Source of the DNA: Plenodomus lindquistii
Lineage: Eukaryota > Ascomycota > Dothideomycetes > Pleosporales > Leptosphaeriaceae
Direction: 5' to 3'
Length of the DNA: 64,000 nt
Assembly: GCA_025504975.1 (NCBI GenBank)
Contig: JANUWI010000003.1
Coordinates: forward strand, 2,542,001-2,606,000
Under the pieces are notes generated by a model. The model was not told the DNA's origin. It worked only from the letters and a program-made list of their open reading frames with translations, and ran no database searches. Positions 47,801 to 59,608 of this stretch are shown piece after piece. Both the position numbers and the translations under genes were made by a program. The stretch's first letter is position 1. The number at the start of each line of letters is the position of its first letter.

Positions 47801-48542
47801 CTACCAATTCTTGAACTCGACCTGGATTCCGCGATTCAGCTTCTCAATTGACCGTTTGAATCCTCTTTGCCCCGATCCCGTTTCCAAGTCTGGGTAGTCC
47901 AAAGTACTATAGTCTGACACAAGTACCACGACATGTTTCAGCCCAAGTAAGAGTGTAGATATAGCACGAACCACATCGTTCGCTGCGCCGCCATTAAACT
48001 CCATCCAGTACAATGCTTCCGCTTCGATGTGGATGCGCCTGATGTTGTGCTGAGCATACTTCGGAAGCTGGTTGATCCAGACTACCTCTGTGATATCGAA
48101 GAAGAAGTCGCTTAATTGGTAGGGAAGTAAGGATGTTTCTGCGAATATCTGGCGACAGGTCTGCGGGAGCGAGGCGTGAAAGTTCGATACTTGATAGCTT
48201 TTCGATTCGTAAGCGCCGTCAATCCATCTGCCATGTCTGACGTCACAGATGTTATTGCCGACAACCATGTCCCATATCTGATTGCGGATCTCGGCAGGCA
48301 AGCGGAGAAGCGGAGACTTTCGCGCATTCTGCTGGGTGCTATGGATTGTTAGTGCTTCAGCTTCTCGTGGAGGTATCATTATTGGCTCACATCTTGAAGT
48401 ACTTTCCGCTCTTTCGTCCAACGTACAATAGACCATTTTTGAAGTAGCGAACAGTGCCTTTGCGCTTGGACTTTGTGACTTTGGAGTCAACAACTCTATG
48501 GCCGGCAGGCGGAGCACTTGGTACGCTACGCTGTGGTGCCAT
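47801..48542 (-). CDS. F-box-like DUF7730/2EXR-type protein, array member F
   Basis: Exons 48542-48391 and 48338-47801 (GTGAGC..TAG, 52 nt) give 229 residues. The minus frame is open without splicing far upstream, but the array-wide exon 1 (MAPQRSVPSAPPAG, KRKGTVRYFKNGLLYV) and phase-2 intron argue for the spliced form. Exon 2 has TQQNARKSPLLRLPAEIRNQIWDMVVG and LPQTCRQIFAETSLLPYQLSDFFFDI. It is intact and, with G, the best reference for repairing the reading of member E. Function is unknown. Confidence 0.82.
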
Positions 48543-49089
48543 GGTGACGCTGGTAAGGTTTGCAGAAAGAGAAAGGTTGAGAAGTCGATAAAATCGAATT
48601 GAGTAGCTTCAGGTATGATCATCACCAATACCCAGTGTTGTGGTGAAGGTGAAATGTACGTATGGCAATAGTGAGCAGAGAGTAACACCTTCACTGTATT
48701 GACTAGTGATAGCCCATATAACGCTAGCAAGGGTCTCAGGCCGAGTTCGACCAAGCGATTTGTCCAATCACGGCTGCCTCCTTGCTGGCGTTGTATGGCT
48801 ATCACCAGTCAATACGGTACCTCATCTTAACTTCGCACATGTCACCAAGTAACCGGAATTCATTGCGAGGAGACTCAGAGGACTCGATTATTTCTGCTCT
48901 TGTCGGGACTTTTGATCATTAACACGTGCAAAGAAGCCTCAGAACCTTGCATCGTACCATGCTTGAGTGTCTACAAATGCAATAACACTCGCCTTGACAG
49001 CCCCCACCCACCTCGGAGTGGCCTGGAAACCCAAAATTTGTTGCCACACATGACTGAGATCTGATTCTCAAAGGTCATGTTCAACGCTC
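48543..49089. other. Spacer between array members F and G, 547 bp
   Basis: This is the upstream region of member F. Nothing recognisable. Confidence 0.5.
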
Positions 49090-49850
49090 TCAATAACCGA
49101 ATTCAAAGGAAACCTCAATGTCTTCGTTGATGCCCTTCATGATCTTCTCAAACTCTGCTCGCTTCGCCCTCATCAGCAGGCCATCTGAGTCAAGGCTACC
49201 ACCCGGGGCAAAGAGAGCAGCACTACCAGACACTTTCATCGTCATACTTCTCAGTCCTTGAGACAGGGTAGTGATACTTTTGTGAAACTGAGATGACAAG
49301 CCGAAATATTGGTTCACATTAAGCCACCGATCCGGGTATGAGACGCACGAGATATGGCTGATGTGACTTCTTCCATGTCGAGGAAGCCGAGAAACCCAGG
49401 CCCACGGGAAGCGAAACTCACTCAACTGGAAGGGCAGTAGTGCTGTTTCGGCGTAGATTTGACGGCAGACTTGTAGGAGTGCAAATGGATTGGGAGCCAA
49501 CCGAGTTACTAGCAGAGCAGAAAAAAAAGAAGCTCTTGTGTTGGTGCCGAAAATGTGTCCGCCCAGAGCGAGTTCCCAGATCTGATTCCGTAGCTCGCCA
49601 GGTAAGCGTAGAAGGCGCGACTGGGCATTCTGTCTGCAGCTATACTTCGTGTCAGCTACGGCTTGCCACCAATACATCCTCAGTGCTGACTGACTTACAT
49701 GTTGAGATTCCTCCCACTCTTGCGACTAACGTCCAACATGCCGTTCTCGAACCTGCGGACGGGGCCTTTGCGCTTAGGCTTCGTGATGCCAGAGCTGGTG
49801 GTCTTCTGGGAAGGTGGGCGTGCCTTTGGTGTCTCCTTCGTAGGCGCCAT
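49090..49850 (-). CDS. F-box-like DUF7730/2EXR-type protein, array member G
   Basis: Exons 49850-49699 and 49633-49090 (GTAAGT..CAG, 65 nt) give 231 residues. Exon 1 (MAPTKETPKARPP, KPKRKGPVRRFENGMLDVSRKSG) is 152 nt, like E and F. Exon 2 has QNAQSRLLRLPGELRNQIWELALGG and LLQVCRQIYAETALLPFQLSEFRF. Where most sisters have SPLLRLP this one has SRLLRLP. It is the last member of the array before conserved genes resume; its start is about 260 bp from the 3' end of UTP12. Function is unknown. Confidence 0.82.
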
Positions 49851-50109
49851 GGGTGATTTGCTCCTAGCTATGGATGTGGCAGGATGTGTGGGAAAAGAAA
49901 GATAGATTGTAGAAGAGATAAGTTTTATATATCGTCGTGGAAGAAGCCCGTCCGCTCTTTGCAGTACAGCAATTTCTCTCACCTCGCGAGTAAAGGCGGA
50001 TAATATACACGACTGAGCATACGCGACACAAACATGAGACAACCGAGCATTTGTAATTCGCCCTCAAAACCCTTTCCCTCACCCATACGCCTCAAAACAA
50101 CACCCTTAT

Positions 50110-53058
50110 CTACGCAACATCCACAAACCCCCTCTTCCTCCTCTCCGCATCCCTCTCCATCTCCCCCCTCTCCACATCCTCCAACCTCACAAACCTCGCC
50201 TCATCCACCCTCTCCCCCACAAACCTCAACGCCGCAACATTAAACCCAATCTGATCCTTGTTCCCAACAAGCGTCTTGCGCAAATCCGCTCTCATGTTTT
50301 CCAACACAGTTTTCAGTTCGCGACTCGCTACGATTTGCTTCTGGTGCGTCTTCAGCATGAAGAAGAGTACGCGGCAGGTCAGTGTGATATTCCACTGTTT
50401 CTGCACCCACAGCGATATAAACGTGAAGAGTGCGGGGAGCGAAGCAAAGGGTAAAACGAGCAGTGCGTCGTGCAGTTGTGCAGCGGGGATCTTGGCCATG
50501 GTGTTGAGGACATGGCGTTCTGCTGAGATGTTGCCGAGCGCAAGGTATAGTGGGTTTCGCTGCGGTGGCGCCATCTTGGGGTTGAGGCGCCGCTGGGCTT
50601 CCCAGTCCCGAACGACTTGTAGGTCTTCGATGCCCAGGTCTAGCGCTTCTTGGATGCGTTCACCCGCTGTGAGGGTGCTGATTGTTTGTTTGGAGGCATC
50701 GACTGCTTCGGCGCGTTCGCCGGTGAGGTTTTCCTCGTCTTCGAGAGAGGTGGCGAGGGTCTTTTCGTACATGTCTTCTAGTTCGCGTTCGCGCTCTTCT
50801 TCGAGGAATATAGGCTCGTCGGAGCGCGTCCAGATGCGTATGCTTTTGTCGTGGCTGGCTGTCACGATGAAGTCTCCTGTTCGTGCGACGGTCATGGCCC
50901 AGATTTCGCCGTGGTGGCCCTTGAATTTTTGGATTTGCTCAAATTTGTCGCCGTCCCAGCTCTTGATCATGCGGTCTTTGCTGGCGCTGAAGAAAATGTG
51001 GCGCTCGTCGCCGTCGACGGGGTGCGGGATGAAGGAGATTTGCATGATGCTGTCTTCATGGCCGAAGAGGGCTTTGTGGCAGTCGCCAAAGTCGAGGCCC
51101 CAGATTCGAACGTTCTTGTCGGCGGAACATGTTGCGATGAGCTTGCTGTCGCTGGATATCGACATGTTCAGGACGGGGAGCTTGTGGCCGTAAAGGTTGA
51201 GGAAGAGCTTGAGTGTGTCGACGAAGAACACCTTGACGGTGTTGTCGAGGGTAGCAACGGCGAGGAGTCTCGAATCGGGAGAGAATTGGACACTTAATAC
51301 ATCATCGTTGACCTTCAATATCCGTGACTGGACCAGCTTGAGTTGAGGTGTTGTGCGCTTGGTGCCAGGAATCTCTTCCTGTACGATCTCAAAGTTCCAG
51401 AACTTGACGGTCTTGTCTGCACTCCCAGTGATGAGTGACTTTCCATCCGGATGGACCTGCATGGTCCACACTGCACCCTCGTGCGCTGGAATCTTGTCAA
51501 GCAGTGATGAAGCTGCAATGTCGTAGAGCTCGATGTCGCCCTCTTTTGTGCCTACCACTACGATCTTGTCGCCAGGTAAGAAGGCACAACAAAGGGCGTA
51601 TCCACATTCCAAGGTTCGCAGACAATTTTGCGTCTTGACGTTCCAGACTTTCAAGCCGCCACTTGATGCAGATGCCAGCATGCGGTCGTCTGAGCTGAGA
51701 GCCAGTGCCCGTATGTCGTTTCTGTGGCCTGAAAGCTCTACGGAAACTGTTCGGTTGTAATCTGGCACATCGTCTGACTTTGTTTTGCTTCTCGTGGGTA
51801 CTTCGTACACTTCGATCAGGTTGTTGTTTGTGCCGACCAGTAGCTGCAGCTTCTTGTTCCCTCTTATTCGCATCCAGGACGCCGATCTGACCTTGCCTGC
51901 TGTCCGCACAGTCACGTATGGAACAATGACATCGCTGATCTCCGCATCTGCCACATTGATCTTATCTTCTGCCTCCGCATCCTCTGGCACTTCGCCGTTA
52001 GACTTGTGTTTTGCTTGCTCCCGCTTCCTCTTCCTCTTCCTGACCAGAGTTTTCCTGACCTCGTCCTCGCTCTTTATTCGCCAAATCTCGACCGCCTTCT
52101 CTGCACCATGTACCGCGATATAGCCTGACTTGTCGTAGAAGGATATTCCCTGTGTCCTGTCTTTTCCTGTTCGGTACAGGATGCCTCTCGATGTAAGATA
52201 GCTTTGCTCCGTCACGTCGCCGATGGTAGTTCCTGCTTCCCGGAGACCAGCCAAGTCGATAGTCCACACCTTCAGCTCTCCGTCATTGCCTGCTGTAATG
52301 CAGCCGCTTCCATCCGGCTGGACTCCTAGTGCCCAACACTCGCCGTTGGTCTGCGCAATGTGCGTTTCGATGCAGTGTTGCGTGGTAACATCCCAGATTT
52401 TGATCAACGCATCCTTGCTCGTTGAGAGGAGGAAAGCCTGGTCTGTGTCCATGTCCACATCTTCAACGTCTTGGCCATCCTCTTGCGGCGCTGCGCCAGG
52501 GTGTATGAAGCGCAGACCGGTGATCTGGCCCTTGTGTCCTCTCAGCTTGAACAGGCCCGTCTCAGAGACCAGGTCCCATATGACAATGTCTGTGTCTTTG
52601 GCGCCACTTGCCAGGCGCACTCCGGTTTGGTCGAAGGTCAAGGTGGTGACGGCGGATTTGTGTCCATTGAAGCTGATGACGACGGTCGACGTGCGCGCAT
52701 CCCAGATTCGTATGCTGCCGTCGGCGTATCCCACCGCGAAGACGTCCTGGTCAACGTCGCTCCGACATATGACGGTGACCTCTTCTGTGCATGTGTTGTC
52801 TCGCCACCTGCTGAGCAGCTCGCCCTTCTTCACGTCCCAGCACAGCACTTCCTCGTTGGCAGCGGCGTATGCGCGGCCAGCACCCGCGGGCCGGCTCGAT
52901 CCAGGCTGGACGCGTCCTTCGGGGGTCCATACGATGTTGGAAGTGGCAGTCGCGACCACGCCAAACGCATCCGTCTGCTCGTATTTGCTGCGTCGCTATC
53001 AGCTGAAGCTCGACTGTAGGTGCGCTGCGTGCTTCGCATACCTATAAGACTTGACCAT
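50110..53058 (-). CDS. UTP12: U3 snoRNP/SSU processome WD-repeat protein Utp12 (Dip2/WDR3)
   Basis: A 17-nt first exon (53058-53042, MVKSY) and a long second exon (52987-50110), separated by GTATGC..CAG, give 964 residues; yeast Utp12 has 943. Two WD40 beta-propellers are visible as repeats ending in IRIWD, IVIWDLVS, LIKIWDV, LKVWNVK, TVKFWNF, NVRIWGLD and SIRIWTR. A Lys/Arg-rich insertion follows the first propeller. The C-terminal Utp12 domain lies at about 815-925 (YLALGNISAERHVLNT through LKTHQKQIVASRELKT). It works in the nucleolus in the UTP-B complex on 18S rRNA precursor processing. The start SYSKYEQTDAFGVVATA agrees with the family's MVKSYxKYEQ opening. Confidence 0.95.
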
Positions 53059-53383
53059 TGCGCCTGCTTCTTCGGTGGTGGATTACGCTTGGACGAATTG
53101 ATTTGTGTTTACAAAGGCCCTAGATGTATCGCATCATTTCACGGTATCGAGATCTCAATCACGCGCCACTGCTCTCTGGCCGTCCTACAGGTGTCTGTAC
53201 TTTTCGTCGCACTTTTTTGACCAGGGTAACCCCACAGCCTGCGCTACTGCACAAGCCACAAGCCACCGCCAGCCAGGCCCACTCTCCAACACCACAGCGA
53301 CACCTCCGACCTCCGCATCCGCCTGCAACACAGCTCCCCGCCCTGACCGCCTGCAACCCCCACGGCAAGCTCAGCCGCCCGCC
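53059..53383. other. Bidirectional promoter, 325 bp
   Basis: This is the only space between the divergent UTP12 and ARC35 start codons, so it must carry both promoters and leaders. No specific site is evident. Confidence 0.65.
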
Positions 53384-54553
53384 ATGCTTCTCCTCGACTA
53401 CCAGAATGTCCTCATTGAGTCTCTGCTAAAGGACCGCTTCGCTGGGTGCGCTCTTCTACCCCGCTGCCTTCCGCTCCCCCAGCCAGGTAGCTAACACCGC
53501 ACAGAGGCGCTCCCGCAAACATTGACCAGGTCGTGTCCGACTTCGATGGCGTCACTTTCCACATCTCCACCCCAGAGAGCAAGACCAAGATATTAGTCTC
53601 CCTCAACATCAAATGCTACAAGGAACTCGTCGAGTACGGTGCCCAGTCGGTGCTGGAGCGCGAGTATGGGCCCTTTATTGTCGAGCCCGAGCAGGGCTAC
53701 GATTTCTCGGTCCTAGTTGACCTGGAGAATCTGCCTGAAGGAGAGGGTACGCTCAATGGCAAAGGACAAGGAGTTCGACAGGTGCTGACGATACACAGAG
53801 GAGAAGGAGGACTTGGTCAGGCGCATCTCCCTCCTCAAGCGCAATGCCATGGCTGCACCCTTTGAGCAGGCTTTCGACGAGTTTCACCAGTTGCAGGAGG
53901 AGGCCTCCAAATACACCTCCGAGTCGGCGCCCCAAGGTGTGGCAGAGGGTGGCCTCGTGCGTGCAATCCACTATCGAGACGAGGAGGCTATATACGTCAA
54001 GGCCAGTCATGACCGAGTAACAGTCATCTTCTCAACCGTCTTCCGTGAAGAGACAGACAGAATATTCGGCAAGGTGTTCTTACAAGAATTCGTCGACGCA
54101 CGGCGGAGAGCCATCCAGAACGCACCACAAGTGCTGTTCAGGCACGAAGCACCACTAGAGCTGCAAGGTATCCCAGGGGTGGACAAGTCTGGCTCTGCAG
54201 ATATCGGTTACATCACATTCGGTATGCAACACTCTCTGGACAGCTCCCTATACAAGTGCTAATCGCTTCCAAGTCCTCTTCCCCCGTCATCTTACCATGC
54301 AAAGAAGGGCAGAAGTCATCTCTCACATTCAGACATTCCGTGACTACTTCCACTACCACATCAAGGCGTCCAAAGCATTTATCCACTCGAGGATGCGCAA
54401 GCGGACGGCAGACTTCTTGCAAGGTATGTCAAACATAGTCGAGCGCTTCAGGATATCAGCTAACAGAATGCAGTACTGCGTAGAGCCCGCCCGGAGACGG
54501 AAGAGAAGGAGCGCAAGACAGCCAGTGGGCGTACGTTCAGAGTTCAAGCATAA
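53384..54553 (+). CDS. ARC35: Arp2/3 complex 34-kDa subunit (ARPC2/Arc35)
   Basis: Five exons (53384-53445, 53505-53746, 53799-54221, 54274-54423, 54474-54553) join to 318 residues, the usual ARPC2 length. Landmarks: MLLLDYQNVLIESLL start, DQVVSDFDGVTFHIST, ERPFI-like YGPFIVEPEQGYDFSVLVDL, RNAMAAPFEQAF, HYRDEEAIYVK, VFLQEFVDARR, and the long C-terminal helix TFRDYFHYHIKASKAFIHSRMR, then LRRARPETEEKERKT. With ARPC4 it forms the core of the Arp2/3 complex, which nucleates branched actin at endocytic patches. All five splice junctions are in phase with standard donors except GTGCGC at the first. Confidence 0.95.
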
Positions 54554-54952
54554 GCCACATCAGGAGAATAGTCTATTACATGTGGGATGGACTTATGAAT
54601 CATCACTACCTTCCAAGCTTTGATGTTGGCTGGCTTGCTTGACGTGATGTAGCATGCTAAATCTGAGCTTTCAGCATGAGAAGATAGTGAATAGAGTAAA
54701 CGCATGCGTACACCCAACGAAAGTGGCAATCAGCACTGAACCAGTCAGGCTAGAGAAACGGAATGTGAACTCTGGTACCTTGGGACAGGTTGGCCTCATA
54801 CGTATCTCGTGAGTGAATACGATGGTAGCGCATTGACCCTTGACCTGTCGCGCTGCCACTTTAACTAGTCGCGTCCCCCCCCTCATGTTCGCAACCCCAG
54901 CATCCACAAACAAATCGCAACAACGCCGCTGCTGCATACTGCAAACTCCAAA
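54554..54952. other. Intergenic region, 399 bp
   Basis: This holds the ARC35 3' flank and the dynamitin promoter. Nothing else is seen. Confidence 0.6.
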
Positions 54953-56251
54953 ATGGCTGAAGGCACTCGGCCAAAGTACGACAATCTCCCTGGCATTGAC
55001 ACGGCCCCCGATATCTACGAGACGCCCGATCTGGCCGAGGATGTCTCAACGATCCAGGCCTCCACCGCAGTTTCTGAATCAGATGCAGACGATGACGATG
55101 AGGCAGACCAGTCCGCAGTCAACCACAGACGCCTTCAGACAGACCAGGCTCGTAATCGATTCCAACCGTCACGCATAGACGCACAAGGCGTCGACTTCTC
55201 AGACAACGTTGCGGCTCAGCGTCGATCATACCGAACATCCACACAACGCAGGCGGCGGAGAGGCGAGGTACTGGGCGATGACAGCGACGGAGAAGAGGAA
55301 GGTTTTGCACGGAAGCTTCTGAGGCTAAAGCAGGAACTGGCGGGTCTGGAGGATGAATACGAGCGGAGGTTGGCAAGTGGAGATAAGTCTAGAGTCGAAG
55401 AGCACGACCCCAAGGAAGTCATAGATAAATTATCGGGCAAGATCGACATCATATATGCGGCGCACAAAGGAGGTGCACGAGGTCCGGAGGCCGTCCTCGA
55501 CCGCACGGTACAGAAATTCGATGGCTACCAGCCCTTCGACCCAAGTGGACACATTGGTAGCGCGATCGCAAACCAACCACCTCTACCAGGAACACAGATA
55601 CAAAAGGGCCAACTGGATCTCGTACTGAACAAGGCAGCGGAATTCGACCAGCGCATCACTCAACTGGAGAATGGCCTGGGTCTGAGCGGGAATACAATGC
55701 CAGAGATGAGCGAAGGCTCCACGTTTCCAGTCTTCACCACCTTAACAAGATTAGAACAGACAGTTGCGCTAATTGGAGACGCCTCGTCAAACAACATGGA
55801 GGCTGCATCGCAACAAGTCAAGAAGCTCACAGCCGAGGCCGAACATCTCAAGGAAATCAGAGACGATGCTGCACAAACAGGCTCAAATTCGGGAGATGGC
55901 ATCGCTGTCGCATATCCAGACCAAGAAGCAAAGATCAACGCTCTCTATGGTACACTGCCATCCATCGACAAGTTGTCCCCCGCTCTACCTCTAGTGCTTG
56001 AACGGTTGCGTACACTGCGCCACGTACATACGACTGCATGGCAAGCAGACCAGCTTTTGGCAGAACTAGACCGTCGCCAGACATTACAAGAAGGGGAGAT
56101 CAAGAAGTGGGAGCAAAAACTCCTGGTGATGGAACAAGATATCAAGAAGAGCGAGAAAGCCATGGTCGACAACATCAAGGTCGTCGGTAACGATGTCAAG
56201 ATGCTGGAGGAGCGGATGGCAAAACTTCTGTCGGATGGACCCACACAGTAA
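54953..56251 (+). CDS. DCTN2: Dynactin subunit 2 (p50 dynamitin)
   Basis: A single exon encodes 432 residues. The conserved dynamitin start is present: YDNLPGIDTAPDIYETPDL. An acidic/basic linker (SDADDDDEAD, RRRRRGEVLG) leads to coiled coils (about 120-145, 210-235, 265-300, 375-430) around a QLDLVLNKAAEFDQRI core. Dynamitin tetramers form the shoulder of dynactin and link the p150 arm to the Arp1 filament, supporting dynein transport and nuclear migration in hyphae. The start context (ccaaaATGG) is good. It is intronless, which is common in this family in fungi. Confidence 0.95.
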   Translation: MAEGTRPKYDNLPGIDTAPDIYETPDLAEDVSTIQASTAVSESDADDDDEADQSAVNHRRLQTDQARNRFQPSRIDAQGVDFSDNVAAQRRSYRTSTQRRRRRGEVLGDDSDGEEEGFARKLLRLKQELAGLEDEYERRLASGDKSRVEEHDPKEVIDKLSGKIDIIYAAHKGGARGPEAVLDRTVQKFDGYQPFDPSGHIGSAIANQPPLPGTQIQKGQLDLVLNKAAEFDQRITQLENGLGLSGNTMPEMSEGSTFPVFTTLTRLEQTVALIGDASSNNMEAASQQVKKLTAEAEHLKEIRDDAAQTGSNSGDGIAVAYPDQEAKINALYGTLPSIDKLSPALPLVLERLRTLRHVHTTAWQADQLLAELDRRQTLQEGEIKKWEQKLLVMEQDIKKSEKAMVDNIKVVGNDVKMLEERMAKLLSDGPTQ

Positions 56252-56890
56252 GACACTGATGAGGCTCATGGATCTCCAAGTTCAGTACTGCTGTACGTTC
56301 TGAGCTTGTCGAAGATGGTTTTTGGAGGTTGGAAGCACGAGCATGCATAGAGATACCCAATTCATTGCTGATTTTTGCTCCCCTCAAGTTGGGACCTGTT
56401 GCCAATATGCTGTGTGACTTGATGCTGTCTGTCCTTCTGGGTCATCATCACCTTATAAATCGAGTGCCTGGCTCTCAAGAGCTCCAAGACGTTGAGATGA
56501 GGTACAAGTCAACATGCTGCGTGCCCGAGATAAGAAAGGGTCAAGTTAAGGTGAAAGCGTCTAGCCAACCGGAGCTCTTCGCTCTCCGCATGGTTGAACT
56601 GCTCTGTCGCTCTTAACGGTCAGTTGCATTCCCACGAACTCCAACATTTCCTGCGAAATTTTACTGTGACTATCGCAGCTTTCCATACAGCTGCCAAGTC
56701 GATCAAAAATCGATCTCCACTGTTGAGGAGCTTCTGTCGTGTTCTTGAGCATCGAGGTGGACCGACAGTGGTGTGAGGGGGAGATCGGCGACAATTCCAA
56801 GCTTCTGCCGACGAAATTTATGTACAGCAAGACTCGAGCTTTCCCATTGCACCAGCACTGATTATCGAGTTGCGTCAATTCAACCTCATC
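56252..56890. other. Intergenic region, 639 bp
   Basis: This holds the dynamitin 3' flank and the upstream region of the dioxygenase gene. No further gene is recognised. Confidence 0.6.
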
Positions 56891-59023
56891 ATGCCCAAAC
56901 GCAAACGCCAGTATCGTGAATCGCGCGCTGTGCGCATGGAGAAGAGGAGAAAAATAGCTGCCGCAAACCAAGAAGTGCACAAGAACTTCCGCAGCGGACT
57001 TTTCGACCGCAAGGTGCTCAAAGCATACCGGGGACAGTATGCAAACTCGCAACCGTATGCTGCAACTCTAATATTCGTGATCACACATTTCTAATGCAAG
57101 ATGCAGCTACAAACACGCCGTCATCCAGGACTTGGTCGATGACACGCTGTTGCGGAATGTCCGCAACGAGATTCGCGAAAACATCCATTTCACCCCCAAG
57201 GAAACAGATATTTACAAGATCCACCAGTCGGGTGATTTGGCAAACTTGGATGGCCTCGAGGACTCGGCGCTCAAGCGCCTACCGTCACTGCTCACTCTGC
57301 GCGATGCGCTGTACTCGTCGACGTTTCGAAAGTACCTCTCTACCATCACAAAGTCTGGACCATTGAGTGGCGTGAAGACTGACATGGCTGTGGTGCGTTG
57401 AGATGAAACATTTCAGCAAATGCTATACTGATTGCGACACAGAATGTCTACACACCAGGTTGTCACTTGCTCTGCCACGACGACGTCATTGGCAGTCGGC
57501 GTGTTAGCTGGATTCTCTACCTCCTCGACCCCGACATCCCATGGAAACCCGAGTACGGCGGCGCGCTACGCCTCTACCCAACCAAGCACAAAATCACACC
57601 AGAAGGCGACAAGGTCAAAGTACCAAAGCCCGACTTTTCGGTCTCCATACCTCCAGCATGGAATCAACTCTCCTTCTTTACCGTCCAGCCCGGCGAGAGC
57701 TTCCACGACGTCGAGGAGGTCTACCGTCGAGGTGTTGAGGAGAAGGTAGAGGAAGACGGTGGGCGCATTCGCATGGCCATCAGTGGATGGTTCCACATTC
57801 CACAACAGGGCGAGGAGGGCTACGAAGAAGGACTGGAAGAGAAGCTAGCAGAAAAGTCCTCGCTCGCCCAACTTCAAGGCGGGAAGGCCGACATTTTCGA
57901 CGAGCCCCGCCCCCGATGGGCTGACAACCCAGATTTTGAGGTGCAGGTCAAGGATGAGGATAAAGAGCTGACAGAGGAAGACTGCGACTTCTTGATCAAG
58001 TACCTGAACCCGAACTACCTCGTCCCCGACACCGTGGAAGAAATGTCAGAGAGGTTCCAAGACGAGTCAAGCATACAGCTCGGAGAATTTCTGTCCAAAA
58101 AGTTCTCAGCACAATTGCGCGAGTACCTGGAATCGAAAGATCACGAGGAAACACCCAGCCTACCAAAGAACCCATACCTCAAAGCCACGAGTGCCAAGGT
58201 CGGCGTCGCGCGTCCGCCACATAAACAGCGATACTTGTACCGCCAAGCTGCTTTCCCTCGACGTTCGGAGCCATTGCCAGAGGATGCTCGACTGACGCCC
58301 TACGACCTGCTAGTAGACGACTTGTTCCCCCACCCCGCTTTTCAAAAATGGATTTCCATCGTCACAGCCTCGACGATCAAGAAGAGTAACATCTTTGCGA
58401 GAAGATTCAGGCGGGGCATGGATTATACGCTGGCCACTGCCTACGAAGAAGAAGAGCCTCAGCTCGAAGTCTGCCTAAACATTACGCCATCCAAGGGCTG
58501 GGGCGACGACGAACCCGAGGAAGAAGCCGAGGAAGAAGAAGCTGAACAAAACACCAAGAAGAAAAACGGCAAGAGCAAGAAAAACTCCAAAACCAAAGCC
58601 AAACAAACTCCCGTCCCCGACGCCCCCAAACCAGCCGAAGCAGAAGAAGTCGGCGGCTACGAAATGTACATGGCTGGCGACGACGACGACGACGACGATG
58701 ACAACGATGACGAAAATGGCGCTTCCCACCCCACCATCCCTACAACAACAAGCACAGGCGCCGGTCAACGTCGCAAGGCCGATCCAGCGATTTACAAATC
58801 CGCAGCTGATGACGAGGACGATGGAATTCTGTTTAGTCAGCCCGCGTGCTGGAATAATCTGGCTATTGTGTTGAGGGATAGTGGGGTGTTGAGGTTTACA
58901 AAGTATGTTTCTAAGAGTGCGAGGGGGGATCGGTGGGATGTTGTTGGGGAGTTTGGGGTGGAGTTTGGGGAGGGAGAGGGGAGTGAGGAGGATGAGGAGG
59001 GGGAGGATGGTGTGGAGGATTGA
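56891..59023 (+). CDS. ofd1: Prolyl 3,4-dihydroxylase, Ofd1/Tpa1 family
   Basis: Three exons (56891-57054, 57107-57392, 57443-59023) give 676 residues. The N-terminus is basic (MPKRKRQYRESRAVRMEKRRK). The 2-oxoglutarate/Fe(II) dioxygenase domain spans about 50-280: CHDD supplies His162 and Asp164, GESFHDVEE the distal His238, and GRIRMAISGWFH Arg260 for 2-oxoglutarate. The C-terminal Ofd1 domain follows to the end, interrupted by a Lys/Glu-rich loop (about 490-530) and a run of Asp. Family members hydroxylate ribosomal protein uS12 (Rps23) to tune translation termination, and in fission yeast Ofd1 controls SREBP decay under oxygen. Which role applies here cannot be read from sequence. It is larger than yeast Tpa1 (644). 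Confidence 0.93.
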
Positions 59024-59608
59024 GACGAGGGGGGTGCATACTGATGTTGGAGGGAATTATGACCTAAGGCTAAGGAGATGGATTGAGATGTCACGCAAAA
59101 AAAGGAAGAATAGCAGCAATGGGAGCAGTCTTCATTTCAAACATCGCTTGTATGTTTTTGATTGAAATACCGAACACACGTACCTTGGAAATCGCACAAT
59201 TGAACCGTATATGAGTGGGAGGGAGTGTGCGTTGGGCGGATCTGTCTGATGCAGCGTGAATGTTCCAGTCGTGAGAGTAGAAGATACATCGTCGATGAAT
59301 GTTGAGACATGTATAGACTGTTAGACGCGCTTCGCTTTGACATTGTGTATTATGCATGTGCTGGATCTCAACACCCCTGAGCGCCGCATGTAGCTCATCG
59401 TTGAAGAGGATTCAAAGTCTCATAATGGAACCCGAATAATATCTCAATTCATATACACATCCACATCGTACACATTCTCATACACACGTTTTCCACTTCC
59501 ACATCCACCAAACTCGCACATGCTCCATCCAACACAGCCATGCAAAATCCCACATCCACTCCATCTACACGCCCATACCATCTCCTCCAGCCAATCCACC
59601 CAACACAC
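59024..59608. other. Convergent intergenic region, 585 bp
   Basis: This lies between the 3' ends of the dioxygenase and mL54 genes. Nothing recognisable. Confidence 0.6.

Noticed and set aside
50258..53047. Several 100-310-codon plus-strand ORFs opposite UTP12
   Set aside because: They are frame shadows of the WD-repeat gene, Ser/Arg-rich with no domain.
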